Assembly: GCF_000002235.5 (NCBI RefSeq)
Contig: NW_022145606.1
Span: forward strand, 17,376,254-17,440,253
Source: Strongylocentrotus purpuratus
Lineage: Eukaryota > Echinodermata > Echinoidea > Camarodonta > Strongylocentrotidae
Reading direction: 5' to 3'
DNA: 64,000 nt
The position numbers were made by a program, and so were the translations under genes. Under the pieces are notes generated by a model. The model saw only the letters and a list, made by a program, of their open reading frames with translations, did not search any database and was not told where the DNA came from. Positions within the stretch are counted from its first letter, which is position 1; each line of letters starts with the position of its first letter. This document shows positions 11,809-23,158 of the stretch, piece by piece.

Positions 11809-12615
11809 CTAAAACTTGTTTAATAGAATGCACAATTAAACTTATTCTGTAGCATTGTTTGCGGAGTAGAAATTTGTTTGCCCTATTGTCCTGCTTTGGT
11901 TTTTACATGTACTCTCTTTCTACTGGTAAACCCTGGTATACAATACATGTTGGTAAAAACAAACATTACCAATACCGGTACACTGTAGCTACCAAAACAA
12001 ACATATTTTCATTTAATGTCAGTTCGTCTTTTCCCTCTATTCTGTGTTTTGTTAGAAAATATATACAAATACAAATCATGGGGAAAAGGCCAAATAAAAT
12101 CAGACATACACTTACCAAATCATTCTGTAAGTTAAACTTACATGTACATGTAAACAAATGTGTGGTACTTGCTTGAATTTTAAATCATTCCTCTTTGATA
12201 GCATCCTTCAAAAGTTGCTGCATTTCTCTTGTAATTAATCACACACAAAACGGTGTGGAAAAATGAAAATCACACCCATACATAATTCTATAAGATAACA
12301 TATTTTACTAATACACATGTACTATGAGGGATACATGTACAATATCTTAAACCTGACCCGACTAGTGAATACAATGTGCATGGTTGCTTTGCATAAGTAT
12401 ATTCATAGTAAGAATGACATTATTTGGTTGAAGCTAGAGGGTCATTAAATGTCAGAGCCAGAAGGGCATTACTATTGAAGAACATGATAAATTTCTCATA
12501 TAATATTTAGTTTATGATGGAGGAATACAAGTCATTGCAGAGTGAACACTAAGCTTGATCACACTCAACTGCACAGTCAAATACATTTCTTGTTCACATG
12601 GGCTTTATTTTGATC

Positions 12616-13016
12616 TTAAAGCTAAAGACCAGTTATGGTCATGCGATTGCATTGTGAAAGAAACGTTGTGAAATCGATCAGAAAAGGTTGATCATCTAGC
12701 ATAGAATAGATGTACTGCAAGGTTCTGGAATCATCAAAATGATAAGAAATTTGGCCAAGTCTTCATAAAGTTAGAATCACTGTACACAGAAAGATGTATA
12801 TGGGACTACACACACATGCGCGACACGTGCATTTGTATCTCTCAACAGGCAAGAGATACACTAATTTACCAAATATATCAATTAGTAGGTGGTTTCCTGT
12901 TAACATTTTTATCATCATGAATTATTCAAAACATTTTCTTTCACATGATTGGTAATAAGAGCTTCCATTTCATTTTTGGAAATTGGGGCGTTTCCAATAC
13001 TGGTCTTTACCTTTAA
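12616..13016 (+). mobile_element. TTAA MITE family 2, long copy
   Basis: Bounded by TTAA at 12616-12619 and 13013-13016. The left end AAAGCTAAAGACCAGTTATG and the reverse complement of the right end (AAAGGTAAAGACCAGTATTG) are inverted repeats. It carries the internal block missing from 2720-3024. It shares its right TTAA with the next MITE, whose interior is the inverted counterpart of this one. Confidence 0.8.
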
Positions 13017-13416
13017 AGAGAAGGTTGAGTTCTGGGAAGAGGTGAAAAATAAATTGTGAGCGTTATCATTGTATGATGCAAGTGCTGAAGAACATCTGAT
13101 AACAAATGCTTAATGCTCCCTGAAAAGCACGGCTCTTCAAATACCTTAATATTCTCAAGATGGCATGTAAAAGCATAACAATCGAGACAGATTTTTATGA
13201 CACATGTTTGTGTAGTCCCATATTCATCTTTCTGTGTAGTGCTTGTAACTATACAAAGACTGGGCCAAATTTCTTATCATTTTGATTTTTGATGATTCCA
13301 GAACCTTGTAGTACACTACACACCAATACTATGTAGATGATCAACCTTTTCTGCTCGATTTCACAATGTTTCTTTAACAATGTAATCGCATGACCAGAAC
13401 TCAACTTTATCTTTAA
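13013..13416 (-). mobile_element. TTAA MITE family 3 (inverted relative of family 2)
   Basis: TTAA at 13013-13016 and 13413-13416. The ends AAAGAGAAGGTTGAGTTCTG and, on the other strand, AAAGATAAAGTTGAGTTCTG are inverted repeats. Interior words such as CATCTTTCTGTGTA and AAATTTCTTATCATTTTGAT are reverse complements of words in 12616-13016, so the pair forms an imperfect inverted repeat of about 800 bp. Other copies lie at about 38266-38595 and 61077-61444. Confidence 0.8.
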
Positions 13417-13650
13417 GTGACACAATATGTGTGTTACCTTTCCGTGCTCATTTCAAGTAGTCTACAGTACATCACCCTTGTTTGATGCTGTCATACAATG
13501 CATAGTATTTTATTATGAGTCAATATCCAGGTACAAACACTTCTGCAAATATCAATACCAAAGGTTGAAACTTCAGACTTTTGACAATGAAGAACAGCTC
13601 CTTCAAAGAGCTAATAATAGAGAACAATAAGTCCTACTGACTGTGTACCT

Positions 13651-13798
13651 GGCACCTGTTTTACAAAGCCTATTCTCAAATCTCAATGACAAATTACAAA
13701 AATCAGTGACAAATCTGCTGATAACCAATCAGAAGCAAGGATTTCACTAGCTTGAGACTGTCATAAGTTACTGACACAAATTTTGGTAAAATGGGGCC
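13651..13798. mobile_element. Short MITE with GGCMCC ends
   Basis: GGCACCTGTTTTACAAAGCC on the left and, on the opposite strand at the right, GGCCCCATTTTACCAAAATT. The body is about 148 bp. No clear target duplication was seen. A similar terminus type (GGGCCACGTTTCATAAAAC) occurs at 50649-50795. Confidence 0.5.
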
Positions 13799-13975
13799 AT
13801 GTACAGTAACCTTCTCCTTCTTCTCAACATGAATTTGGCATGACCTTGTACCATTGATATTTGTATTGATGAGACATCGTGCCAGCATGCTGCTTTAAGG
13901 CTTGCAATCGAATCGAATCTACCCTCAAAGTCATCAACTTCTCACAATAGATTGGTTTACTATCATATTCAAGCT

Positions 13976-14105
13976 TTAAAGGGATTGGGCATCTTTGCTT
14001 CAGATTCTAAACAAAATCCTGAATTTAGCTCATGCTGCAATCATTATTATAAACCTTTAGGTCAGAAATGAATCCCATGACTTCTGTGAGCCAATCGCTT
14101 GTTTT
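13976..14105 (+). mobile_element. TTAA-ended interspersed repeat, copy 2
   Basis: Plus-strand partner of 60-183. It starts at TTAA (13976-13979) with AAGGGATTGGGC, then TTTAGCTCATGCTGCAATCA and CTTTAGGTCAG. The right edge was not found. Confidence 0.6.
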
Positions 14106-14162
14106 ATTATCAAGTCATTGCAAATATTCACATACTACATAATGGGATCTGCCATCTATTAA

Positions 14163-14238
14163 TAACACATTCACCTATATTCACCTGTATTCACCTGTAT
14201 TCACCTGTATTCACCTGTATTCACCTGTATTCACCTGT
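14163..14238 (+). repeat. 10-bp minisatellite TTCACCTGTA, about 7 copies
   Basis: TCACCTGTAT repeats head to tail, the first unit varying (TCACCTATAT). Because 10 is not a multiple of 3 the frame rotates, giving a spurious SPVFTCIHLY-type reading frame. Confidence 0.95.
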
Positions 14239-14716
14239 CTTTTCGGGCTCCTTAGTAAGACAATGTCTTGTAATGCCCTCCCAAAGTTCATCAGTACACC
14301 ACTGCAAAGAGTTAGTTCCTTAATACAATAGGTCCATTGCTGGATCTGTGGGAAGACTCAACAGGATTATCACCTGCTGGGCCTACAGGTATAACTAAAC
14401 TTGTTGAGCTGTGTTGAAAGATAGGCATCCACCTCTCAACTCTGATTTGAATCTGTTTATGGTTGAACATGAACAATGTATTTTACCAGGTCTTGAAAAA
14501 CACAGGATAAGATTTTTAGTTAAGTTTTTGCATTTTACTTGCTATTCTTTCTTATCGAGTCTAGCTTTACAAATCTGTACATACGTGTACATGTACAGTA
14601 GGCACTAAAGGCACTAGTGTCAACTTGAAGGTGCTACCTACGGTACTCAAATTTTGAAAGTAGACAATACGTGTGCATAAATTAAGTTGAACAAACAAAT
14701 TGAATGAAAGTGAAGA

Positions 14717-14722
14717 TTTATT
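14717..14722 (-). promoter_or_regulatory. Possible poly(A) signal of the elongase gene
   Basis: TTTATT on the plus strand reads AATAAA on the minus strand, about 370 bp past the elongase stop codon. It is the first good hexamer I noticed downstream. AT-rich context makes chance likely. Confidence 0.3.
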
Positions 14723-15094
14723 AATGGTGATTTCATATTTCTTGATAATGCCAATCTTTAAATGTAGCTCATAACAGGTAAAACAAACATGTGAAAAATC
14801 AAATATCAGAATCACCATTAGTATATCGGATCCTTTAATAGTCTTGGACTTTGCAGTACATGTAAAAACTTAAATAAAAACTTATATAGTCAATCACCAA
14901 CTCAAACTTTGAATCAACTTTACAACACATGAATCTTGAAAATATTAATAAACCCGTCTTTAGACTTTAGTTTAAATCAGCAACAATAATCAGTGGTAAA
15001 TAAACATAGGAAAACTGAATCTGAACTTCCGAAGAAATATACAATACAAATTCACAATTTGTAAAAGGATGTCAGGTAGATGTACATTCCCATA

Positions 15095-16057
15095 TTATTG
15101 TTGAACAGGTGTATTTCTTAAACGCATGGTATGGCCGTTTCCATTTGAAATCAGGTGATCCCCCTTTCCATTGATGACGTCATATGTCCCATTCCCGTTG
15201 ACCTCTGTGACCTTTTTGCCGTCTGCTACATCGTGCGATTTACGTGCACGCGGCCCCTTGATGTATGCATTGTAGAAGAAATTGGAGAAAAGTACCATGT
15301 AACTTGTATAAATGGCGACTCCAAAAATGAGCTCTGGTGTTTTGGTATCGCAGCGGTTGCCGTTGACTATCTGATGGACAGCGTACACAACCGCAAAAAT
15401 TCCTACGAACATTTGCAAAAGCTGGAGTGAAGTTATAAGCATCGCGATTTTCTTGTTCACGCGAAAGCCCGCGGCGCGGATCGCATAGTAGGTGTACATT
15501 AGACTGTGCACGAAATAGTTCATTACGCAAAACCAATAGGCGACTGAACTGCGAGTGGAGTACATTCGCCAGGCGAAAACGAGAGTGCTAGCGTGGTGGT
15601 ACCAGTGCAGGAAAATCAATTTCTGCTTGCGTAGGATGATAAAGAGGGTATCAACTAGCTCGGGAATTTTAGAGCAAATGAAAAGGTAGCCCCAAATACC
15701 GACATGCTCTTTGGAGAAATAGTTACTCTCGCATAAACTGGCATAAAATCCGTCGTGGTAGATGGAATTGAAGAAATCTGGCAGAACACGCGCAGTTCCG
15801 ATGATGCTGAACATCCCTATTATCATATTCCAAGCGAGGAGCGGTCCACGTAGCTTGTATGGATCACGAGGCTCCATCCATTGTCGTAAGGGGTATATCA
15901 ACATCATGTAAATGATGGATATAATGAAGACGATATACCATGACGATAAGCCAGAGTCAGGCCAGGAATCGTCAAACGTACCCTCCAAAGCAGCGAGTGG
16001 TTCACTTATCCAAGACAATTCTGCCATTTTGTCTTCAAAAAGAGCTTTCCAGATCAA
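15095..16057 (-). CDS. elovl6-like: ELOVL6-like very-long-chain fatty acid elongase, single exon
   Basis: A 320-residue ELO-family 3-ketoacyl-CoA synthase, the ER-membrane enzyme that condenses malonyl-CoA with acyl-CoA in the first step of fatty acid elongation. Diagnostic motifs appear in order: KIPELVDT (130-137), RKQKLIFLHWYHH with the catalytic HxxHH box (151-155), MNYFVHSLMYTYY (179-191), RAAGFRV (195-200) and TSLQLLQ (209-215). HWYHH together with RAAGFRV places it with ELOVL6/ELOVL3 (saturated and monounsaturated C12-C16 substrates in vertebrates) rather than the polyunsaturated-fat elongases. Several hydrophobic segments are visible. ELOVL6 is usually about 265 residues; the extra length here is a longer N-terminus and a C-terminal tail rich in NG (from about 275). 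Met11 at 16027 (MAELSW) could be the true start. The coding region has no intron, unlike vertebrate ELOVL6. The frame is intact, so I call it functional. Antisense frames are shadows. Confidence 0.95.
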   Translation of the reverse strand: MIWKALFEDKMAELSWISEPLAALEGTFDDSWPDSGLSSWYIVFIISIIYMMLIYPLRQWMEPRDPYKLRGPLLAWNMIIGMFSIIGTARVLPDFFNSIYHDGFYASLCESNYFSKEHVGIWGYLFICSKIPELVDTLFIILRKQKLIFLHWYHHASTLVFAWRMYSTRSSVAYWFCVMNYFVHSLMYTYYAIRAAGFRVNKKIAMLITSLQLLQMFVGIFAVVYAVHQIVNGNRCDTKTPELIFGVAIYTSYMVLFSNFFYNAYIKGPRARKSHDVADGKKVTEVNGNGTYDVINGKGDHLISNGNGHTMRLRNTPVQQ

Positions 16058-16590
16058 AGATTAACGGTTTCCTGTATCAATGTCCGATAAAATTAACGTA
16101 AGGCAAAAGAAAATCCAACCGCTAAATTGGAGTAACTAATGCTGTGTATGATGAGCTGCCTGGCATGAACAAATGACCGGTACTCCGAACCCTTTCACAC
16201 GATCCTGCCTCCCGTAAGCCGGCCGAGGAAATACTATCACTAGCTGACTCGAGCCCGACACAATGCTGCACGGCACAGTTTGGCGATTCTGCTTGTTGCT
16301 GTGCTAAAACTAGACAGTTTTAATCTCCTGTAAACGAAATGATCCACATCAATACATTCGACGCTCATAAATAGCTGTATTTCCAGTTTCAGTCACAGCA
16401 TGCACGCAAAGCCAGCTAGCTCAACAGAGAATTTTGTGCACAATTAATTACGGCATGCATTTCTACATGCACATTCATTGTCATTGAGCTATGCACAGGG
16501 CATGCGCACTAAATCCTCAATATCGAACGATCTGCATAGTACACGTGCGTGGGGAGATCGAGGGGGCGGGGCATTTGCGGTCCATGGTCA
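16058..16590. other. Upstream flank of the elongase gene
   Basis: No gene. GC is higher than in the surroundings, as expected for a promoter and 5' UTR region, and there are several GCATGC words. I see no convincing TATA box at a suitable place, and splicing in the 5' UTR cannot be excluded. Confidence 0.35.
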
Positions 16591-16599
16591 AACTCTTGC

Positions 16600-16603
16600 C
16601 CCC

Positions 16604-16669
<66 letters not shown>

Positions 16670-16672
16670 GAA
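16600..16672. repeat. C tract followed by (CT)n
   Basis: About 30 C with one T near the start, then CTCTCT for about 37 bp, on the upstream side of the elongase gene. Open frames across it are repeat products. Confidence 0.95.
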
Positions 16673-16699
16673 ACAAAATGTATGCAATTTTGATGAGGT

Positions 16700-18280
16700 G
16701 GTCCAGGCAAGGCTTACCCGATGTAGCTCCAAAATTATGTATTTAGGGAAATATCTCTTCTTTGGTACTTTTCTTCTCATTACCTTTCCGCACAGCCCCT
16801 CTCCTTTGATGGTTTGCTTTTTTGCCTTAGGGGAATTAAAATATGAAATATATAAACAATGAAAAGAAAATAGAATTTCCTTTGTCCAAATTAGAGAACA
16901 GGCCAGTGAAGCTTTTGGATGGTAAAGTAATAGCTTATTTTTTGTCATGTCTGTTTCTTTCTATGCGGTTGTTGTTGTTGCTAAGACCTTTCTCGTGGTA
17001 TATTCTCTGATCCAATTCTATTTTTTTCATAACCCCTTATATTATGAAAGTATAACCTTCAATTATCAAAAGAAGAAGTCATAGAAGAAGAAAAAGAAGA
17101 AAACAAAAGAAACAAATATCGTGAAATGTAGTAAACAAAATTATACCGGTCACCCCTTGATCGGAGAGGGCGTCCAAAAAAGCGGCCCTTACTTGTGATG
17201 AAATACAGTATCAGTAAATATTTTCAAAGAAACTTTGAGACACCATAAGTTTGATGTCATGTAAGGCAGCATGAAATGAACTACATTTGATCTAAGTTTC
17301 AATAGATCCGATTAATCAACGTCACAATACTTTAAGCCAGTAAAACTTTATTTTGTTCTTCTTCAAACAAAAAAGAAAACACCAACTATTTTCAAATTCA
17401 TATGTATCAACATCGGAGAGGTATGTTTTGTTGTTACTGTTCAGGAATTTAGGCTACTCATGTAGGCCTATAAGGACAATGTTTTGTGCCAAGGAGAGAC
17501 TTGTATATGTTTTCAGTGAAATGTTGGAGCGACCAAAAGTTTTCGACAAAAACTACATTTTGCCCATATTTGTATACACTTACGCATATGACATTTAGTT
17601 CAATATGAAGTAAATCGAGTTTATAGGTAACTTTTAAGTGAAAGCCTAAAAAATCAACATGGGCTCGTTGTCATAATCAATTTGGTTTATTTATTCATTA
17701 ATAGCTGAACGGGGACACATTTGGTAATGCGGGAAAAATTCAAAAGGTAATGGATGCAATGAGTGCAGTTGATAAGTATTTCTTCCGAACTGTGTAATGT
17801 TTCTTGTGGGCATCTTTGGGCAATTCCTCCTTCCCCTAAAAAGTATCTATACCCCTCCCCCTATCTGACTGTTTGCAATAAACGTGCCAAGGCAAAGACA
17901 AATATTTCAACATGAGGAAAACAAGGGAATTAAAGAAAAAAAATCTTGCTTCAGATGTAGCTGCATGGGATACCGTACCGACAGCCCACGAGACTAACAA
18001 TGTTAGACCCTCGGAAAAAAAAAATTGTCAAATTATGCCCATGACGAGACTGACACTCAGTTTTGCGAATCCTCAGGTATTGTTTGTTCTTTCTCCAGAA
18101 GACATTTGAGACAATGCATGCAGGATGCCGGAGCGTTTATGTGGCGTAAATTAATTTTATTTGGCTATCAAAATAATCTTGGCCAAAAATTTGCTTTCTT
18201 TTCTATTATTGAAGAAAAAACATATAGAAATGAATATCATTTTGCTTAACAACTTTAGAAATGTACTTTCGTTCAGTTTC
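16700..18280. other. Gene-free stretch
   Basis: No exon or known repeat is recognised. The region is AT-rich with short AAG and TTG simple runs (near 16965 and 17070-17115). Confidence 0.45.
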
Positions 18281-18291
18281 GTTGTTACAGC

Positions 18292-18702
18292 CCCGACCCC
18301 CCCCCCCCCCCCCCCCCACTCAGAGGTCGGAGTGACCGCATGCGTGTTGACAAAATGTCCGGTAAAGGGGTACTTTTCGTGCGACAAAGTCCGGCCCGAG
18401 AATTGTAAAAAAAAGGGGTGTATTTGACATTTCACCCGGAGATTTCTTTAAAAAGGGGTGTTTTTTCTTTTTTTTCTCTCATCTCTTTGGACTCTTGAGA
18501 TATTATTCCGAATTTAGGGGGGGGGGGGTACATAGAGCATTTTTCCTGATTTGGGGGTCTCCAAGGCAGGAAAAGCCCGCGAAAAGCCCGCGAAAGGGGG
18601 GTTCGAAAATATTGGCAGTCCTCAGATAGGGGTGCTTTCAAAAAGAGGGAACAAGCATAATGCGTACCCTAAATAACACTGAGTGGGGGGGGGGGGGCCG
18701 GG
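18292..18702. mobile_element. 411-bp non-autonomous DNA transposon with 8-bp TSD
   Basis: Flanked by a perfect 8-bp direct repeat GTTACAGC (18284-18291 and 18703-18710). The ends are inverted: CCCGACCCCCCC, more C, then ACTCAGAGG on the left; the reverse complement of the right end reads CCCGGCCCCCCC, more C, then ACTCAGTG. An 8-bp target duplication fits hAT (also P or Zisupton) superfamilies. No transposase. It includes a duplicated GAAAAGCCCGC near 18560-18595. Confidence 0.85.
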
Positions 18703-19439
18703 GTTACAGCTGATATTTGTATTCTTCAGTCCAAATGACAAGAAGTTTCTTTGCTTGTAGAAAACATTCGAATCTGATTCAATTCTCAAATATTCATTCC
18801 TCATCCATGCAGGTCCATGGGTTCGTTTCCACTCTGAAGCTGATGATAATTATTCTGGTTTTCTCTCGCGCTGCTTACATTCAGCCTTCTCATAATCTCG
18901 CATTGTATGTTTTCTTACCAAGAGGTGGCGCTGCACCTCTTACAAGTATTCGGAGAGCAGTAGTTTTGACACTGCTTCTTTCAGTGCAATTCTGAGTGAA
19001 TATTCATTTGATCCAAAGGCAGTGAATTCCTTATGTCAGCGATAATATTCATATTAGGTTTTTTTCGTTATTTAATCAAATTTATCAAACAAACATTGTT
19101 AAGTGCGTCGTTTTATTATCATTCACCAGTTATGAAATCATCATTATCATCATCGTCATCATCATCATCATGCATTGCCAATATCACCTCATCAAAATGT
19201 GTATTTTAAATTACGTATCAGTTCTGCTTAATAAGTTTTGTCTGGGGCTGTCATATTATCAAGCAATCTGCCTACAATGACAGTGTTCCTTCCGCAAATA
19301 ATGTTATAATGTTTTATAATGTTTGAGGAAATTTAGTATTTATGACAGTGTATCATTTTGTTTTTGAAAATAACAATTTTGCTTTTTTCTTATTTATGAT
19401 TCATTGTTAGAAAAATACTTATTGTACTGGGGAGATGGT

Positions 19440-19713
19440 GTTGAGTACAAAATAAAAAGTGAGTACTGCCCCCCCCCTCCTCCCCCTCCTCCCCCCTCCC
19501 CCCTCAATGAGCAAAAAAAAAAAAAAAAGATAATAATAATTGTCACCCCCCAACAATGAGTAAAAAATCCGTCGGCTTGATTTTCAAATTTTCGGGGGCA
19601 AACAAATAATAGTAAACTTAAATTAGTGCTCACTACACCCCCCCCCCCCAACTGAGCGGAATATCCGTCGGCGCGATCTTAAAAACATCACTATTAAGTG
19701 CTCACTTCAACCC

Positions 19714-19751
<38 letters not shown>

Positions 19752-19860
19752 ATTCCCGCAGGCTGAGAGAAGAAATATCGGCCGGCTAAATTTTCTCACG
19801 ATTTGGGCCCCTTCTTTGGCCCCCGCCCCTGGCTACTACAGTAACAGCGAAGTGAGTGCA
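19440..19860. mobile_element. C-tract repeat element with a C run of about 45 bp
   Basis: Three related blocks, each with a C run followed by a variant of ACTGAGCG or ATGAGCAAA, then a Cs/As run and GTGCTCACT. The C run near 19707-19751 is close to 45 bp. It ends near CCCCTGGCTACTAC, similar to the CCCTGGCTACGCGCCTG terminus at 25180. Non-coding, same broad family as 10624. Confidence 0.6.
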
Positions 19861-19869
19861 TGAGGTACT

Positions 19870-20398
19870 GAAATACAAAACGTTTTTTTTGGCCAAATCT
19901 ACGGGCGTTCTCAATGACGCCTCAAACAGCCAATCAACCCGTCCCCCCGAGGATTACCGCCCCTGCTGGGGTCTAAACCCCGAAGATTTCTCCCACCAAT
20001 AACTCAGATGAAAGGCATAATGGTGCATTTATCTTTATTTTTTTGCTTATAATAACTTTCTGGCGGTTGTAGCCGGCAGCCTCATACCTTTTATGACGCG
20101 GACTCTTACTCATACCTACATGATTGTGTCTCTGATATATTATATCCAACAATATTCTTTTACTGAAAGGGAAAATAATCATAAATAATATTTATATAAA
20201 CAAATCCCTCACACCCTTCCCCATAATCATGATAGGCCTGTATTCAGTGTCCTTCTTTCCATTTTCTTTTAAATATTGTCTGCATTGGGGTGGTGTCTCC
20301 GTATTTTCAAATTTTATTCACTTACAACAGCCGTACAGCATCGTACAAGATCCACCATATATAGTCTCTGTCAAAGAAAATATGATAAAAAGAAAAGA

Positions 20399-20491
<93 letters not shown>

Positions 20492-21500
20492 AGCGCGCGC
20501 GAAGTGGAGGGGAAAAACTCTCACATTTAATTGTATTGTGGGTGATGCCTTAGTTTTTTCACGTCTGGCACATTTTGCACCACCCCAACGCTCCGGTACC
20601 GGTATGTGTGCTCCCCCGCCCCACCCTCAAAAGAAGAAAAAACTGGTGTCGCTACCCTGACAACCCTGGACTCTTACTCCCAACAAAATGGAATGATCAC
20701 GCACTTATTGTCCTTTAGACACAACGATTCCTCGTCTTCAAAGGCACCCAATGGTGTTATATACCTCCCGTTATCAACAGGAGGTCACTAAACTTACTAT
20801 CGCATGGTCTTGATATAGATCAAGTGAAATAATATGTTATATCTCTTTTAAACATTTAAAATCAGACGTTTCTTTTGAATACGAGAATGTTAACTGCAAA
20901 TTAAATATTTAATCATTTTCTCATGGTTTTCGCACATTTTTGTTATTTTCGTGGAGATTTGAATTCCCTAGATATACCTGTGTCAGTTTGAATGCAAGTC
21001 AATCAAACTCCACCGGTGGGGGGGGGGGTGGTATTACCCCTCCCTCCCTTGAAAAGTATCGTGGGACCACTGGAGATTAACACATACTAGTTTACTCTAG
21101 AATCTGGCCGGTTCTTTATAATTATTCCCTACACACTGGATTCAAGCCGCCAAAGATGGCGTTATCATGCAACGAACTCATAATGCTCACCAGTCGGACG
21201 TCCTAATCTAATGATCACGCCATCTTCGGCTGGTAGCAAGTAAGTAGGGGTGATAGCGTTTGTGTGGTGGAGATCAAAATTAAATAGGCCAGATTCTGGA
21301 CACATGCTAGTTAGGTAAATACCGCGCAATCTATTTTTGACGAAAATCGGACCATCCCTGGCAAGGTGGAACGATATTTCGTAGTCGCATGTTCAAGCCA
21401 GAAATTTAAAATAAAAAATTAGAATAAAAATAGCTTCAGGCTTATTATGTTGTTGTGTAGAAAATAGATGACAAATATATTGCTTTTCATCACTACCCCT
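19870..21500. repeat. Gene-free stretch with a (GA)n tract at 20405-20485
   Basis: About 80 bp of GAGAGA with one TT interruption, then a G run, between sequences without coding support. GGTACCGGTA and short G runs near 21017 are the only other visible items. Confidence 0.8.
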
Positions 21501-21509
21501 AAGCTCTGT

Positions 21510-21780
21510 CAGGTAGTGGCGGATCCAGGGGCGGGGGGGGGGGGGGGGGCCGGCCCTCCCCTGGCCCCCAAAATATAGGTTTACAAAAAGATGTTATCGT
21601 AAATTTCACCAAAAAAGAAGACGGTGGCCCCCTCCCCTTGCGACAATTTTTTTTTTTTTGTTGCTCAAAGGGGATAGGGGGGGGGGGGAGTTAAAAAAAA
21701 TAGAGCTCCACCCCCCAGTCGTACCCCCAAACGAGGGGAAATAGTGCTCACTACACCCCCCCCCCTCCCGGGGGAATCAA
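21510..21780. mobile_element. C/G-tract repeat element
   Basis: Begins TAGTGGCGGATCCAGGGGCG at about 21514, then G, T and C runs and AGTGCTCACTACACCCCC. It belongs with 10624 and 19440 by terminus and internal words. Confidence 0.6.
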
Positions 21781-21890
21781 TTCATATATCTGTAAAGCGC
21801 TGACACATCGTCACAAACCTACACAAACTCGAGGATATATTATTACAAATCGTTGTATCGATGTATTGGGGGCTACGTAAAAGCGGAATA

Positions 21891-21917
21891 TTATTATTAT
21901 TATTATTATTATTATTA
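21891..21917. repeat. (TTA)n microsatellite
   Basis: About nine ATT units. 21,920-22,880 shows no gene; a short G run lies at about 22571. Confidence 0.9.
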
Positions 21918-22879
21918 AAAGGCTGCTGTCTTTATAACGCATTGTAAACATAAAAGAGAAACTTGGCTCGTATTTCTTTTCATAATAAACCCCGACGCTG
22001 TGCTTTTGTTCAAAGTCGGATTTATCACTGAAGGAAGTTTGTATTAATGTGATCATAATTAATTGTGTACACAGATGGCTCCAGCGGGGAAATGTTTTTC
22101 ACTTATTGTTTTTATGTTAGTTCCGAAGAAAAATTTGATGCTAAAAATTATTCCATTGACTGATTATTGAAAATCGGTGCGAGAAGTGCCTACATTTTAT
22201 GGTTTAGGGGGCCCACCAGTATTTTTATGCATTTCAGAACAAAATAATAACAAATAATAATGACAGAAAATGTTCGTTTGGTGATAAAACCCAATTGGCC
22301 AAAATGCATTTAAGAGGACAACTTAAAACTATTTTAGGGGGTAATAGGATTACAGCTAATCTATATTTGGTATCAATATACAATGATACATTGTAGTTTA
22401 ATACGAGGCTATGATAGCCAAATATGCCTCAGGTACCCACAATCTAATCGTAAGGGCCCAAACGTAACATAAGTGATTCAATAATTTTATTTCTACATAC
22501 ATTTGACAGTATGTAATGATAAAGGTACCAGTTAGTTCAACAAAATCATTTTAGGGGCACCTGAGGGGGAGGGGGGGGGGTCGGGAACCATCTGAGGGGG
22601 CCCTGGGAACCATGAGCTATTCATCGCAACCCAATCGGAAATGTGTGAGGGGAGGGGCAAGCTTTAATACACACAACGCGGTGACAATCGTGTTGACTAC
22701 CATAACGATAATTCCATGTCGAATCAGATTAAACCCTTGAAAATAAATTACAGGAAAAACAATTTAAGAAATGGTGACGTTCATAAACGTATTTATTGCC
22801 CAGTTTTGTTATCCTTCAACAGGTTCTTTTTCAAGTGAACGATAGTTTCGTCAATACAAATTTATGGTGTAAGTTAAGA

Positions 22880-23157
22880 GAAATTATTACCCCGGTCATC
22901 GGATTCAGGCTTACCCATACACAATGTATGCACATTATCCACTCCCTGGGGAGCATTCCGGCCAGTCGCCATTTTACAAGCGCCACTTGCTCATCGAACC
23001 ACATTAACTTTCGCATCCTAACCATTAAACACCTGGGTGGATTGTGGCAAATGTAGATCAACGTCTTGCCAAAAGACATTGGTGCCGTCTCGCGGGTAGA
23101 ACCACGACCTTCGAGTTTCAAGTCAACTGCTTAAACCATTCGACTACGACATTTCTA
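22880..23157 (-). mobile_element. tRNA-derived SINE, family A, minus strand
   Basis: On the minus strand it starts GTCGTAGTCGAATGGTTTAA (A-box-like), then GGTCGTGGTTCTACCC (B-box-like), then a body with CACCAATGTCTTTTGGCAAG and GGAATGCTCCCCAGGGAGTG. The same body is in 51455-51790 (minus), and the head and following block are in 42905-43145 (plus). It abuts the pseudogene that follows. Confidence 0.75.
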
Positions 23158-23158
23158 C

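Noticed and set aside
14099..14323. 74-residue frame with HLYSPVFTCI repeats
   Set aside because: Mostly the 10-bp minisatellite.
15155..15536. Antisense and shifted frames inside the elongase gene
   Set aside because: Shadows of the intact 320-codon elongase frame.
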